From: Pseudomonadota bacterium
Lineage (GTDB): Bacteria; Desulfobacterota; Desulfobacteria; Desulfobacterales; C00003060
Direction: 5' to 3'
DNA length: 7,158 nucleotides
Assembly: GCA_015222985.1 (NCBI GenBank)
Contig: JADFWI010000438.1
Location: forward strand, 1-7,158
Both the position numbers and the translations under genes were made by a program. The notes under the pieces were generated by a model. The model was not told the origin of the DNA. It was given only the letters and a program-made list of their open reading frames with translations, and ran no database searches. Positions 1-6,807 of this stretch are shown one piece after another. Numbering within the stretch: the first letter of the stretch is position 1; each line of letters begins with the position of its first letter.

Positions 1-2
1 AA

Positions 3-48
3 GGGTTTACGCCGAGACGTACTTTTCGTACGTCGCAGGCGAAAACCC
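3..48. repeat. Long interrupted palindrome downstream of rseP
   Basis: Three nested perfect arms are visible: GGGTTT (3-8) with AAACCC (43-48), CGCC (10-13) with GGCG (38-41), and GACGTAC (16-22) with GTACGTC (28-34). They close a 5-nt loop (23-27, TTTTC on plus, GAAAA on the minus-strand RNA). Only an A/A mismatch (9/42) and a small internal loop (14-15 against 35-37) interrupt the 17 base pairs. It begins 50 nt past the rseP stop codon. It could be the 3' end structure or terminator of the operon, but the bases that would form a T-tract lie beyond the window edge; only two are visible. The interrupted palindromic form also resembles dispersed REP-type intergenic repeats. A smaller inverted repeat, GCGG (49-52) with CCGC (59-62), sits beside it. 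The structure is read directly from the sequence; its role is inferred. Confidence 0.6.
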
Positions 49-98
49 GCGGAGAACGCCGCTCAGAGGAAAAAGGGCCATTTATGGATGGAAACAAT

Positions 99-1166
99 CT
101 AATCAAACAGGACGCGCGCGATGTCATTGTAGAACACAAAGACCATGAGCAGGATAATAACAAAAATGCCAATTTGTTGGGCTACTTCCCGCATCTTCAG
201 GTTTACGGGTTTGCGGGTGACAGCCTCAATAAAGAAAAACATGAGATGCCCCCCATCCAGGACAGGGATCGGCAGCAGGTTGAGGATGCCAAGATTGACA
301 CTCAAAAGAGCTATGAAGAAAATAAAATTCGCCATGCCTGCCTTGGCGTGGTCACCTGCCAACTGGGCAATCATGATCGGACCACCGATGGTCTTGGCTG
401 AAAGCGTGCCTGCAAGAATTTTTCCGACAGACAAAACCGTAAGCTTTGCGATCTGCCATGTTTGCAACACTCCTTCGACTACTGCCTCAATAGGATTGAG
501 TCGCTCGATGATAAACTCGCCTGAAGCAGTTATCCCTATGACGTACTTGTCTATCTTTTCCCCGAATACGTTCTGAGAGGGAACCTGTTTGGGAGTAATT
601 TTCAAGGAAATAATGGTCTCGTCACGCAAAAGTTCAAACTCAAGGGTACTACCACCCCTTTGCGTGATTATCTCTGCCATCTCATCCCACTGCGTCACAG
701 ACTCGCCGTCCACAGCCACAATACGGTCACCGGCTTGGACACCGGCCACATAAGCGGGCATTCCTTCTTGCACGCTACCCACCTCTGGTTGCATGATGGG
801 AAGACCTGAGATCTCAAAAAATCCGAAAAATATTGCCACTGACAGGAAGAAATTGAACGCCGGACCTGCCAGCACGATCAGGCTCCGCTTGAGCACACTC
901 TTATGTGAAAAGGACAGTGCAATCATGGACTCATCAAGCTCCGAATCCGGCGCCTCTCCTACCATCTTCACGTACCCCCCAAGGGGTATGGCTGAGATTC
1001 TGTAATCCGTCATCCCGATCTTCTTCCCGAAAATCCTGGGACCAAACCCCAGAGAAAACTTTTCCACACCCACTCCCAGGATCTTTGCCACAATGAAATG
1101 GCCGAACTCATGTGCAAAGATCAGCACACCCAGGACAATTATTAACGAAACAATGTTAGTGGTCAT
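99..1166 (-). CDS. rseP: RseP-family site-2 zinc metalloprotease (M50)
   Basis: This is an inner-membrane intramembrane protease of 355 residues. Family members cut the transmembrane segment of anti-sigma factors (RseA in E. coli) or leftover signal peptides. The zinc-binding HEFGH lies at residues 19-23 in the first membrane helix, with E20 as the catalytic base. GGYVKM is at 63-68 and the conserved GPAFNF at 101-106. A single PDZ domain spans about 127-193. The second active-site motif, NLLPIPVLDGG, is at 296-306, with D304 as the third zinc ligand, followed by a final membrane helix. E. coli RseP has about 450 residues and two PDZ domains, so this is the shorter one-PDZ form found in many other bacteria. 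The ATG shares an ATGA overlap with the dxr stop codon and is preceded by GAGGA 6 nt upstream. It ends with TAG. It is the last gene visible in the operon; the family assignment is secure, while the substrate here is unknown. Confidence 0.97.
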   Translation of the reverse strand: MTTNIVSLIIVLGVLIFAHEFGHFIVAKILGVGVEKFSLGFGPRIFGKKIGMTDYRISAIPLGGYVKMVGEAPDSELDESMIALSFSHKSVLKRSLIVLAGPAFNFFLSVAIFFGFFEISGLPIMQPEVGSVQEGMPAYVAGVQAGDRIVAVDGESVTQWDEMAEIITQRGGSTLEFELLRDETIISLKITPKQVPSQNVFGEKIDKYVIGITASGEFIIERLNPIEAVVEGVLQTWQIAKLTVLSVGKILAGTLSAKTIGGPIMIAQLAGDHAKAGMANFIFFIALLSVNLGILNLLPIPVLDGGHLMFFFIEAVTRKPVNLKMREVAQQIGIFVIILLMVFVFYNDIARVLFD

Positions 1167-2311
1167 AAGCTTTCCTCAGCCACGCGCCGTGCCCAGACAT
1201 CTGCCGACAGGATATCTGAAAGTCCTGGATTGGGCACTGGCTTGTGTTTGTCCATGGTTTCCTGAATTGTCTCCGCAATGCGACCAATCCCGATCCGGCT
1301 GTCAAGAAAGGCACGGACAGCCACCTCATTTGCGGCATTTAACACCACCGGATAGGTCTTGCCAACTCTGCATGCCTCGATAGCAATGGCGAGGCAAGGA
1401 AATCTCTCCAGGTCTGGTTCTCGAAAGGTGAGGGCTCCCAGTTTAAAGAAATCAGGGGGAGGCACTCCCAGAGAAAGCCGCTCCGGGTAAGACAGGGCAT
1501 AGGCAATCGGCACCCTCATGTCGGGTAATCCGAGTTGTGCAATAACAGAACCGTCCCGGTAGACCACCATTGAATGGATCAGACTCTCGGGATGAATCAC
1601 GACCTGGATAAGCTCAAACGACACGTCAAAGAGCCATCTTGCCTCAATGACCTCAAGGCCCTTATTCATCAGTGTAGCTGAATCTATTGTAATCTTCGGC
1701 CCCATCTCCCACGTGGGATGGCGAAGGGCCATTTCCGGTGAAATAGTGTCTGGGTCCTGCCCGTGTTTTTCCAAAAAGGGCCCGCCGGAAGCCGTAAGAA
1801 GTATCTTTTCCAGGTCTTGCCTCCGGTGTCCGACAAGGGATTGAAAAATGGCGCTGTGTTCGCTATCAATAGGGATAATAGACACCCCTTTTTCCCGGGC
1901 GGTCTGCATCAAGAGTTCCCCGGCCATGACAAGGCTTTCTTTATTAGCCAGAGCCAGTTGCTTGCCACTTTCAATCGCCGCCAGCGTAGGAAGAAGCCCT
2001 GCTGAACCCACCATGGCAGAAACCACCTGATCAACCGAACCCAGGGTTGCGGCAACCTTATACCCTTGTTCGCCGTAGAGGATCTCCACATTGTCCGCCG
2101 GCGCAAGCTTATCCCGGAGGCGACGGGCAGAAACATCATCCAGCGCTACGGCCACCTGAGGAGAAAAGCGCTTCACCTGTTCGCACAGAAGGTCAATGTT
2201 GCGACCACCCGCCAGGGCAACAACAGAAAATCGGTCTGGAAACTCTTCCACAACTCGCAGGACATTCCTGCCGATGGAGCCCGTGGAACCCAATATGGCG
2301 AGGTGTTTCAT
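1163..2311 (-). CDS. dxr: 1-deoxy-D-xylulose 5-phosphate reductoisomerase
   Basis: This cytosolic enzyme converts DXP to 2-C-methyl-D-erythritol 4-phosphate using NADPH and a divalent metal, the committed step of MEP isoprenoid synthesis and the fosmidomycin target. With the start chosen here the protein has 382 residues, normal for the family (about 380-400). The NADPH-binding GSTGSIG is at 8-14, LANKES at 121-126, and the metal ligands are D149 and E151 (in DSEH) with E220 (in MNKGLE). SGGPF at 175-179 and HPE at 240-242 line the substrate site. The frame stays open to a TTG at 2353 directly after the cdsA stop codon, but that would add 14 residues that do not look like the family N-terminus. 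ATG at 2311 puts the Rossmann strand right at the start. A GTG one codon upstream (2314) is a possible alternative, because the weak AGG sits 5 nt before it. The stop codon overlaps the rseP start by 4 nt. The product feeds the precursor pool used by UppS two genes upstream. Confidence 0.98.
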   Translation of the reverse strand: MKHLAILGSTGSIGRNVLRVVEEFPDRFSVVALAGGRNIDLLCEQVKRFSPQVAVALDDVSARRLRDKLAPADNVEILYGEQGYKVAATLGSVDQVVSAMVGSAGLLPTLAAIESGKQLALANKESLVMAGELLMQTAREKGVSIIPIDSEHSAIFQSLVGHRRQDLEKILLTASGGPFLEKHGQDPDTISPEMALRHPTWEMGPKITIDSATLMNKGLEVIEARWLFDVSFELIQVVIHPESLIHSMVVYRDGSVIAQLGLPDMRVPIAYALSYPERLSLGVPPPDFFKLGALTFREPDLERFPCLAIAIEACRVGKTYPVVLNAANEVAVRAFLDSRIGIGRIAETIQETMDKHKPVPNPGLSDILSADVWARRVAEESL

Positions 2312-2353
2312 CACTAAAACCTGATGCCGGATACCGGAAGAAGATTGATTCAA

Positions 2354-3163
2354 CTACAACAAAAGATATGTTTTGAAATAGTAGAGCACTGGCGCTGCAA
2401 AAAGTAAACCATCAATGCGGTCAAGCACTCCACCGTGTCCGGGCAGGAGCCTTCCTGAATCTTTAATATCTACTGACCGTTTCAGCATCGATTCAAACAG
2501 ATCCCCGACCTGCGCCAGCACACCCAGGAGTAGTAGCAGCAGCGCACACAAGGGCCAAGAAAGCTCTGGCAGCCAATATTGCCTAAACAAAGCGCCAACC
2601 AGGAGACCGGCGGCAAGCCCGCCTGCAGCGCCTTCCACTGTCTTGCCAGGGCTTATGCTCGGGGCGAGTTTCTTATGTCCAAATGCCTTGCCAATGTAAT
2701 AGGCAGCCGTATCCCCGGCAAATACAACTGCCAACAAAAAAGAAGTCCAGGCTATCCCGTTGTTCCAGCCTCGAATCAGTATCAAGTGGCCAAGCAAAAA
2801 AGGAATATAGATAAAGCCCACAATCTGCCCTGACAGTACTGCCACAATGGAAGTCCGTGCTCTGGATCGTGCCAGACACATTACAGCAGTGCACAGGAAA
2901 ACCAGGACCAAAACGCCCAGGCTTGCCCCAATATCCTCCCTGTGAAAGGCTCCGATCACGGCTAGACAGAGGACCAACAATACCCCTCTTGCAATCACAG
3001 AGCCCCCGGGAAAAAACAGGGCATAATACTCCAAAATGCCCAGGGCTGCTGTCAAGCCGACAAGGAGTGCGAAACCGTCTCTCCCCCCTTTTAGAATCAC
3101 CACAATCAGAAGGGGAATAGCCACCGCAGCGGTAAGCACGCGTCTAATGTGCGCAGAACTCAC
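2354..3163 (-). CDS. cdsA: Phosphatidate cytidylyltransferase (CDP-diglyceride synthase)
   Basis: This integral membrane enzyme makes CDP-diacylglycerol from CTP and phosphatidic acid, the branch-point precursor of bacterial phospholipids. The 269 residues are strongly hydrophobic and should form about seven or eight membrane helices. The family signature is complete at 225-251: it starts SMLKR, continues through KDSGR and PGHGG, and ends DRID. The preceding conserved block begins GDTAAYYIG at 150-158 and continues to SPGKTVEG at 171-178. These acidic and lysine residues form the metal and CTP site in the family. The start is GTG, supported by AGGAG at 3174-3178, 10 nt upstream. The stop is TAG. 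An 82-nt gap separates it from uppS upstream, the largest space inside this operon, and 42 nt separate its stop from the dxr ATG. Length and motif content match typical single-domain CdsA proteins. Confidence 0.97.
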   Translation of the reverse strand: MSSAHIRRVLTAAVAIPLLIVVILKGGRDGFALLVGLTAALGILEYYALFFPGGSVIARGVLLVLCLAVIGAFHREDIGASLGVLVLVFLCTAVMCLARSRARTSIVAVLSGQIVGFIYIPFLLGHLILIRGWNNGIAWTSFLLAVVFAGDTAAYYIGKAFGHKKLAPSISPGKTVEGAAGGLAAGLLVGALFRQYWLPELSWPLCALLLLLLGVLAQVGDLFESMLKRSVDIKDSGRLLPGHGGVLDRIDGLLFAAPVLYYFKTYLLL

Positions 3164-3245
3164 AAGTTTCGATCTCCTGTGTCGTTTTCAGTTGAAGGCA
3201 TTTGTTTGGAGTTGCGGGTAGTTGTCCGAACGTAGACATTTTTTG

Positions 3246-4007
3246 TCAGGGTCTGCGAGAACCCTTTCTTATCTGGTCTCCCGTTAGCCCAAATCGACGC
3301 TCACGCTTTTGGTAATCACGAAGGATCAGGATGAGTTCTTCCCTCCTGAACTCGGGCCACAGAGTCTCTGTGACAGAGATTTCAGTATAAGCAATCTGCC
3401 AAAGCAAGAAATTGCTAATTCGCATCTCGCCACTTGTTCTAATCAATAGGTCAGGATCCGGCATCCCGTGAGTATAAAGATAGCTGGAAAAAAGTTCCTC
3501 TGTTATCCTCTCCGGTTGAAGTCGGCCATCCTCGACATCTCTTGCGATATGTTGAGCAGCCCTCACAATCTCGTGGCGTCCGCCATAGCTCAAGGCCAGG
3601 TTCAAGATCATCCCTTGGTTTTTTCGAGTCGTCTCCGTGACTTCGTGCAAGACATCCAAAACATCGTCCGGGAACCGCTCGATATCACCTATCGCGTTCA
3701 GGCAAATGCCGTTTTCCATCATCTCGGGCGATTCTGACTTCAGGAACGTCTTGAGAAGCTTCATGAGGGCCGCGACTTCTTGTGGGGGACGATTCCAGTT
3801 CTCTGTTGAAAATGCATAAAGGGTCAAAACCTTGATTCCAATCTCCCGGCAGGCTCGCACAATATCTCGGACAGATTCAGTCCCCTCCCGGTGACCTCTG
3901 ATCCGGTTCAGGGAGCGTTTCTTGGCCCAACGGCCATTTCCATCCATGATAATGGCGATGTGTTGCGGGAGTGATTCGGGGTGCAGGGCGGGATTATCAG
4001 AATTCAA
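3246..4007 (-). CDS. uppS: Isoprenyl (undecaprenyl diphosphate) synthase, cis type
   Basis: This cytosolic, membrane-associated cis-prenyltransferase condenses IPP units onto farnesyl diphosphate to make the C55 carrier lipid for peptidoglycan and O-antigen assembly. The protein has 253 residues, typical for the family. The diphosphate-binding HIAIIMDGNGRW covers 16-27, with the catalytic aspartate at D22. The conserved histidine is H39 (GHREG), FSTENW is at 66-71, and the block from DLLIRTSGE (186-194) to SNFLLWQ (198-204) binds IPP; WPEF follows at 217-220. The start is a rare TTG lying inside the frr coding end, giving an 11-nt overlap. No ATG or GTG exists between it and the methionine at residue 21, which is inside the catalytic motif, so TTG is the only start giving a normal N-terminus. 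The Shine-Dalgarno is weak, so translation probably depends on coupling to frr. Chain length cannot be told from sequence by eye; C55 is assumed from the family and context. Confidence 0.97.
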   Translation of the reverse strand: MNSDNPALHPESLPQHIAIIMDGNGRWAKKRSLNRIRGHREGTESVRDIVRACREIGIKVLTLYAFSTENWNRPPQEVAALMKLLKTFLKSESPEMMENGICLNAIGDIERFPDDVLDVLHEVTETTRKNQGMILNLALSYGGRHEIVRAAQHIARDVEDGRLQPERITEELFSSYLYTHGMPDPDLLIRTSGEMRISNFLLWQIAYTEISVTETLWPEFRREELILILRDYQKRERRFGLTGDQIRKGSRRP

Positions 4008-4554
4008 GAATCTCAGTCTCTTTTTCCTGGCAGACTTTGTCAGCTAATTGTATATATTCATTTGTGATCTTCTGGACCTGATCTTGTGCCTTAAAAAAGT
4101 CATCCTCTGAGATCTCCCCGTCTTTCTTCAAGTCTTTTAGAAACTCATTGGCGTCCCGACGGATGTTGCGGATCGAAACCTTATACTCTTCATCGATCTT
4201 GCGCACCACCTTAACGAGTTCCTTTCGACGCTCTTCGGTAAGCGGGGGTATGGCAATACGAATCACCTTTCCGTCATTCATCGGGGTAAGCCCCAACTCG
4301 GACTTGAGAATCTCCTTTTCGATCTCTCCGATAACCGTTTGATCCCAGGGTTGAATAATAACAAGCCTACTCTCAGGCACAGACAAAGATGCCATCTGTT
4401 TCAAGGGAGTCGTGGTTCCGTAATAATTTACCCTGATATCCTCAAAAAGGGCAAGGGAGGCTCGACCGGTCCGGATCTTCTTAAACTCATTTTTCAATGC
4501 ATCAATGGATTTGCCCATCCTCTCTCGTGCATCATCATAAACTGAACTAATCAC
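3997..4554 (-). CDS. frr: Ribosome recycling factor
   Basis: RRF acts with EF-G to split the 70S ribosome after termination. At 185 residues the protein is exactly the usual size. It has the standard arrangement: a long-helix domain I formed by N- and C-terminal segments, with domain II inserted at about 31-105. Conserved elements visible are RTGRAS (28-33), YGTTTPLKQMA (45-55), QPWD (68-71), PPLTEERR (103-110) and the charged C-terminal helix around 130-180. The start is GTG, overlapping the pyrH TAG by 8 nt. It is confirmed by a full AAGGAGG Shine-Dalgarno at 4564-4570 with 9-nt spacing, placed within the last codons of pyrH. The next methionine, residue 13, would remove part of the first helix. 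The TGA stop overlaps the uppS start. The placement pyrH-frr is conserved across most bacteria. Confidence 0.98.
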   Translation of the reverse strand: MISSVYDDARERMGKSIDALKNEFKKIRTGRASLALFEDIRVNYYGTTTPLKQMASLSVPESRLVIIQPWDQTVIGEIEKEILKSELGLTPMNDGKVIRIAIPPLTEERRKELVKVVRKIDEEYKVSIRNIRRDANEFLKDLKKDGEISEDDFFKAQDQVQKITNEYIQLADKVCQEKETEILEF

Positions 4555-5287
4555 CTTCCGAGGCCTCCTTTACACAGGTTCCAACATTTTCCCCGCACAC
4601 TACCCTTCTAAGATTTCCTTTCACCTTCAAGTTGAAGACAACCACAGGAAGTCGGTTGTCCATGGCAAGGGAAATGGCGGTTGAATCCATGACTTTGAGT
4701 TGCCGCCTTAGAACTTCAAGGTAACTGATGCTGTCTATCTTTTTTGCATGCGGATCTGTAGCCGGATCGGCATCGTAAACCCCATCGACCTTTGTGGCCT
4801 TGATAAGCACATCAGCGCGGATCTCCTGGGCTCTGAGCGCTGCCGCTGTATCCGTGGTGAAGTACGGATTTCCGGTGCCCGCTGCAAAGATCACGGTGCG
4901 GCCTTTCTCCAAATGCCTGGTTGCCCTCCTTAAGATATACGGTTCAGCCACAGCAGACATCTCAATGGCCGTCTGAACTCTCGTCTGAATCCCCTTCTTT
5001 TCCAGGGCATCCTGAAGGGCAATGCTATTGATAACAGTAGCTAACATTCCAATGTGATCGGCCGAGGTCCGGTCCATTCCGTAAGAAGCGGCCGCTACAC
5101 CTCTAAAGATGTTGCCACCCCCCACAACCAGGGCAATCTGAATCCCAAGATCGTAAACCGATCGTATCTCCTCAGATAAATAGTTGAGCATCTCAGGGCT
5201 TATACCAAAACCTTGGTCGCCCGTTAAGACCTCACCACTGAGTTTAACTAGAACTCTCTTGTACTTGGGTGACGACATGGTGGTCAT
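4547..5287 (-). CDS. pyrH: Uridylate kinase (UMP kinase)
   Basis: This cytosolic enzyme phosphorylates UMP to UDP with ATP, the step feeding all pyrimidine nucleotides. It belongs to the bacterial hexameric amino-acid-kinase-fold family, unlike eukaryotic UMP/CMP kinases. The protein has 246 residues. Visible motifs are KLSGE (15-19, ATP phosphates), VVGGGNIFRG (54-63, UMP and phosphate binding), the MDRTSADHIGMLATVINS stretch (71-88), GTGNPYFTTD (137-146) and the nucleotide-binding TKVDGVYDADP (165-175). The chosen ATG follows AGGAAG with about 10-nt spacing. A second ATG three codons in (MSSPKYK) is possible but lacks a Shine-Dalgarno. A gap of 17 nt follows the tsf stop. The end overlaps frr by 8 nt, so the two are probably translationally coupled. 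Family enzymes are activated by GTP and inhibited by UTP; whether that holds here is not visible. Confidence 0.98.
   Translation of the reverse strand: MTTMSSPKYKRVLVKLSGEVLTGDQGFGISPEMLNYLSEEIRSVYDLGIQIALVVGGGNIFRGVAAASYGMDRTSADHIGMLATVINSIALQDALEKKGIQTRVQTAIEMSAVAEPYILRRATRHLEKGRTVIFAAGTGNPYFTTDTAAALRAQEIRADVLIKATKVDGVYDADPATDPHAKKIDSISYLEVLRRQLKVMDSTAISLAMDNRLPVVVFNLKVKGNLRRVVCGENVGTCVKEASEGD
4564..4570 (-). promoter_or_regulatory. Shine-Dalgarno for frr inside pyrH
   Basis: The minus strand reads AAGGAGG, a perfect anti-SD complement, 9 nt before the GTG at 4552-4554. It decides the frr start, because the frame alone would allow an internal ATG at residue 13. It lies within the pyrH coding end, so ribosomes finishing pyrH pass directly over it. 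Confidence 0.85.
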
Positions 5288-5304
5288 GGGTCAATGACTT
5301 CCTA

Positions 5305-5904
5305 TTATTCCCCTCCCAGTTGATAGCGGGCAAATCGTCTTACGCTAATGCTCTCACCCATCTTTGAAACCATTTCGTGAATCAGATCTTGTATCGTCAG
5401 ATCAGTGTCCTTGACATATTGTTGCTCCAGTAGACACGATTCCCTGTAGAACTTCTTCATTTTCCCGTCAACGATCTTATCGATTATCTTCTCCGGTTTT
5501 CCAGTCTCAAGTGCCTGGGCCCGATAGATCTCCTCTTCACGCTTTACGATTTCTTCAGGAATATCCTCACTACGGATGCCAAGAGGTCTGGTTGCCGCAA
5601 TGTGCATGGCCAGATTCTTGACAAGCTCTTTGAATTCATCGGTCTTTGCCACGAAATCGGTCTCGCAGTTCACTTCCACAAGAACACCTATCTTGCCACC
5701 AGCATGGATATATGAGTTTACTACACCTTCAGATGTCTCCCGGCCAGCGCGCTTCAACGCGGTGGCCAGGCCCTTCTTTCGCAAGAAATCCACGGCCTTT
5801 TCCATATCCCCGTCCGTTTCCTTGAGGGCCTCTTTGCAATCCAAAATGCCGGCATTGGTTCTGGCGCGAAGCTCCTTAATCATCTCTGTATTGATCTTTG
5901 CCAT
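5305..5904 (-). CDS. tsf: Elongation factor Ts, short form
   Basis: EF-Ts releases GDP from EF-Tu so that it can be reloaded with GTP. Both family signatures are present: LRARTNAGILDCKEAL at 12-27, in the N-terminal UBA-like domain, and EVNCETDFVAK at 77-87, which contains the TDFV (82-85) that contacts EF-Tu. The protein is 199 residues, far shorter than the 283-residue E. coli form and close to the short Thermus type, so the second core subdomain and coiled-coil insertion are reduced or absent. It nevertheless ends with the normal family terminus around VRRFARYQL, so it is a natural short version and not a truncation. The ATG start shares one base with the rpsB TGA stop. AGGAGG at 5912-5917 is 7 nt upstream, which favours this ATG over the GTG one codon earlier (5907). 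The stop is TAA. Co-location with rpsB is nearly universal in bacteria. Confidence 0.98.
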   Translation of the reverse strand: MAKINTEMIKELRARTNAGILDCKEALKETDGDMEKAVDFLRKKGLATALKRAGRETSEGVVNSYIHAGGKIGVLVEVNCETDFVAKTDEFKELVKNLAMHIAATRPLGIRSEDIPEEIVKREEEIYRAQALETGKPEKIIDKIVDGKMKKFYRESCLLEQQYVKDTDLTIQDLIHEMVSKMGESISVRRFARYQLGGE

Positions 5905-6788
5905 CACGCCCCCTCCTGCGCCTCATCTGCAGCAATTTCGTCTGTCACCTCAGGTGTTGAGACTTTTTTTCTGATAACCTCAACAACAGGGCCTTCCGCG
6001 CCATCAGATATCACAGCCCTTTCCACAACCTCTCCGGCCGCGGTTTCGTCGGCCTCACCCTGCTCCTCAACATCTTTGTCCGCCTCGGCTCTCAGGCGTT
6101 CTTCCATTCGCCGACGTCCTTCTATGCACGCATCAGCCATTCTTGAACTCATAAGCCGAATGGCCCGGATGGCATCGTCGTTGCCCGGAATAACGTAGTC
6201 TATTGTGTCGGGATTGCAATTAGTATCCACAATTGCAACCACGGGAATGCCAAGACGTCTTGCTTCACGGACTGCAATATTTTCGTTCTTGCAATCCACG
6301 ATGAATACAGCGCCCGGAAGTTTTTTCATGTTGCGGATACCGCCCAGGGTGTTGTCGAGCTTGACCCTCTCTTTCTCAAGTTTCAGCATCTCTTTTTTCG
6401 GAAAACGATTGATGGTCCCGTCTGCAGTTATCCCCGTAAGGTAGTTAAGCCTGTCAATCCCTTTTTTTATGGTTTCAAAATTTGTGAGCATACCGCCCAG
6501 CCATCGTTTGTGCACGTAAAACATCTCACAGCGGTTGGTCTCTTCATAGATAGAATCCCGAGCCTGTTTTTTCGTTCCCACGAAGAGAACCGACTCGCCG
6601 TTGGCAACAGTCTCTACAATGAAGTCATAGGCTTTCCTAAACATCCTTACCGTCTGCTGGAGATCAACTATATAGATCCCGTTGCGAGCGCCAAAGATGT
6701 AGCGCTTCATTTTGGGATTCCACCGTCTGGTCTGATGGCCAAAATGGACACCCGCCTCCAACAATTCCTTCATGGTGACATAAGACAT
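5904..6788 (-). CDS. rpsB: 30S ribosomal protein S2 with acidic C-terminal extension
   Basis: S2 sits on the solvent side of the small subunit between head and body and is among the last proteins to join it. The conserved core is clear: LLEAGVHFGHQTRRWNPKM (9-27), LFVGTKKQA (68-76), WLGGMLTNF (96-104), the second family signature from PGAVFIVD (158-165) to RRLGIP (177-182), and the CNPDTIDYVIPGNDDAIRAI segment (191-210). The total is 294 residues against 241 in E. coli. The extra residues, from about 231 on, form a tail rich in Glu, Asp and Ala with a short basic patch (RKK at 273-275) and no recognisable domain. Such tails occur in several proteobacterial S2 proteins. The ATG is preceded by AAGGAGG with 5-nt spacing. 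It is the first gene of the operon, and S2 is known to repress its own mRNA in E. coli; the leader described at 6808-6881 is a candidate site for similar control. Confidence 0.99.
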   Translation of the reverse strand: MSYVTMKELLEAGVHFGHQTRRWNPKMKRYIFGARNGIYIVDLQQTVRMFRKAYDFIVETVANGESVLFVGTKKQARDSIYEETNRCEMFYVHKRWLGGMLTNFETIKKGIDRLNYLTGITADGTINRFPKKEMLKLEKERVKLDNTLGGIRNMKKLPGAVFIVDCKNENIAVREARRLGIPVVAIVDTNCNPDTIDYVIPGNDDAIRAIRLMSSRMADACIEGRRRMEERLRAEADKDVEEQGEADETAAGEVVERAVISDGAEGPVVEVIRKKVSTPEVTDEIAADEAQEGA

Positions 6789-6793
6789 ATCTT

Positions 6794-6800
6794 CCTCCTT
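6794..6800 (-). promoter_or_regulatory. Strong Shine-Dalgarno of rpsB
   Basis: The minus strand reads AAGGAGG followed by AAGAT and the ATG at 6786-6788, an ideal 5-nt spacing. An A-rich linker (6801-6807) separates it from the predicted leader structure, leaving it single-stranded unless the leader protein or an alternative fold covers it. Confidence 0.9.
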
Positions 6801-6807
6801 TTTTTGT

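Noticed and set aside
66..90. T-rich minus-strand stretch after rseP as a rho-independent terminator
   Set aside because: The only stem before it, CCA with TGG, is three pairs long; too weak. The palindrome at 3-48 is the better candidate.
84..401. Plus-strand 105-codon frame with an upstream GAGGA-like site
   Set aside because: It lies almost wholly antisense to the end of rseP, whose motifs are unambiguous. The purine site is 13 nt from the ATG and the translation resembles no family.
2312..2353. Extending dxr to the TTG directly after the cdsA stop
   Set aside because: It adds 14 polar residues ahead of the Rossmann strand, has no Shine-Dalgarno and uses a rarer codon than the ATG at 2311.
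2047..2376. Plus-strand 109-codon frame opposite dxr
   Set aside because: Antisense to the dxr start and cofactor motif, with a Pro/Arg/Gln-rich composition typical of a shadow frame.
3144..3239. 31-codon frame between uppS and cdsA as a small protein gene
   Set aside because: No ribosome binding site, no hydrophobic or other distinctive character, and its length is expected by chance.
5905..5907. GTG as the tsf start
   Set aside because: Its spacing from AGGAGG is only 4 nt against 7 for the next-codon ATG, and family members begin with Met-Ala at the ATG position.
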